5,092 nucleotides of DNA from Methanosarcina sp. (GTDB lineage: Archaea > Halobacteriota > Methanosarcinia > Methanosarcinales > Methanosarcinaceae): the NCBI GenBank assembly GCA_013330315.1, contig DUIO01000005.1, positions 6,096 through 11,187 of the forward strand, given 5' to 3'. Both the position numbers and the translations under genes were made by a program. Positions 4,803 to 5,092 of this stretch are shown one piece after another. Within the stretch, counting starts at the first letter, position 1. Each line of letters opens with the position of its first letter. Below the pieces are notes generated by a model. That model saw only the letters and a list, made by a program, of their open reading frames with translations, made no database searches and was not told the origin of the DNA.

Positions 4803-4979
4803 ATGAAGAAAGACTTTGAGAATCTAATTGATGTCAAACAGATTATAATGACCAAAAGATTATGTTACAATTGTAGAAGTTTAGTAAGTTGCATTCATTA
4901 CACACTCATCAGTTATCCAATTAAATTCAGGATTCCAGTTGATAAAAACTGTATATTCGATGTCAAGATACAATTGTAA
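4803..4979 (+). CDS. small cysteine-containing protein, 58 residues, unrecognised
   Basis: An open frame of 58 codons runs from ATG to TAA. The first 20 residues are charged and helical-looking (KKDFENLIDVKQIIMTKR). Next comes Cys21-Tyr-Asn-Cys24, then Cys30 and His32, and later Cys50 in DKNC. The Cys-X2-Cys with further Cys/His could bind zinc or another metal, but the pattern is not a family I can name. There is no SD; the TATA box about 24 bases upstream suits a leaderless message, as proposed for arsR. It is divergent from trx-ccdA. It may be a small metal-binding or regulatory protein, or a chance ORF in A+T-rich DNA. The open length, promoter spacing and clustering of cysteines argue for a real gene. 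Confidence 0.45.
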   Translation: MKKDFENLIDVKQIIMTKRLCYNCRSLVSCIHYTLISYPIKFRIPVDKNCIFDVKIQL

Positions 4980-5092
4980 TCTTATGAGAACGGGGAAAAA
5001 ATACCAGGTGTAAAAAATAATAAGTTTAATATCAAACAAAATTGATATGAAAACTTTTATTTAGAAAGTTCAACTTCTTTCATTTATGAGTT

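Noticed and set aside
4866..4978. TACAATTGTA palindrome occurring twice (4866-4875 and 4969-4978)
   Set aside because: Only 10 bp, in A+T-rich DNA and inside the small ORF; the second copy overlaps its stop codon. Chance is a sufficient explanation.
1..5092. tRNA, rRNA, CRISPR arrays, insertion sequences or transposase genes
   Set aside because: No cloverleaf, spaced direct-repeat array, terminal inverted repeats or transposase-like protein seen on either strand by eye.

Overview
The window looks like chromosomal DNA from a methanogenic archaeon of the Methanosarcina type. The case for this is A+T-rich DNA, archaeal TATA-like boxes (TTTATAAAG, TATAAATA), Shine-Dalgarno (SD) sites before some genes and leaderless-looking starts before others, and proteins that resemble Methanosarcina versions of their families. 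The assignment comes from recognition, not from a search.

Layout. Positions 1-203 (+) hold the 3' end of an ArsR-family repressor. After a T-rich possible stop signal and a TATA-like box, 380-1279 (+) encodes an ArsP-type (PF03773) permease. Facing it across a 55-bp gap with a hairpin is arsC (1335-1799, -), an arsenate reductase. A 214-bp spacer upstream of arsC carries a 24/27-nt tandem repeat and an 8-codon mini-ORF with the only good SD. Next comes an arsR-arsM operon (-): arsM at 2014-2763 (arsenite methyltransferase) and arsR at 2827-3204, preceded by a perfect 14-2-14 inverted repeat at 3208-3237 that is an excellent operator candidate. A 206-bp spacer separates this from a second minus-strand operon: a lipoprotein-like thioredoxin (4105-4686) and ccdA (3444-4088), joined by a 12-nt tandem duplication that doubles the SD. 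The last 400 bases contain a 15-bp palindrome, a strong TATA box and a 58-codon cysteine-containing small ORF (4803-4979, +). Nothing can be assigned to 4980-5092.

How the genes may work together. ArsC reduces arsenate to arsenite, ArsM methylates arsenite, and an ArsP permease would export trivalent methylated arsenicals. Two ArsR proteins with Cys-X-Cys metalloid sites would sense As(III). CcdA would carry electrons from cytosolic thioredoxin to the extracytoplasmic thioredoxin lipoprotein. ArsC also draws on cytosolic thioredoxin, so the two could share a reductant pool, but a role for trx-ccdA in arsenic metabolism is inferred only from proximity. No ArsB or Acr3 arsenite pump is visible, so within the window the route is reduction, methylation, then export of the methylated form. 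The gene families are known. The least described elements are the regulatory architecture (leaderless arsR under its operator, the arsC mini-ORF, the doubled SD) and the small cysteine ORF.
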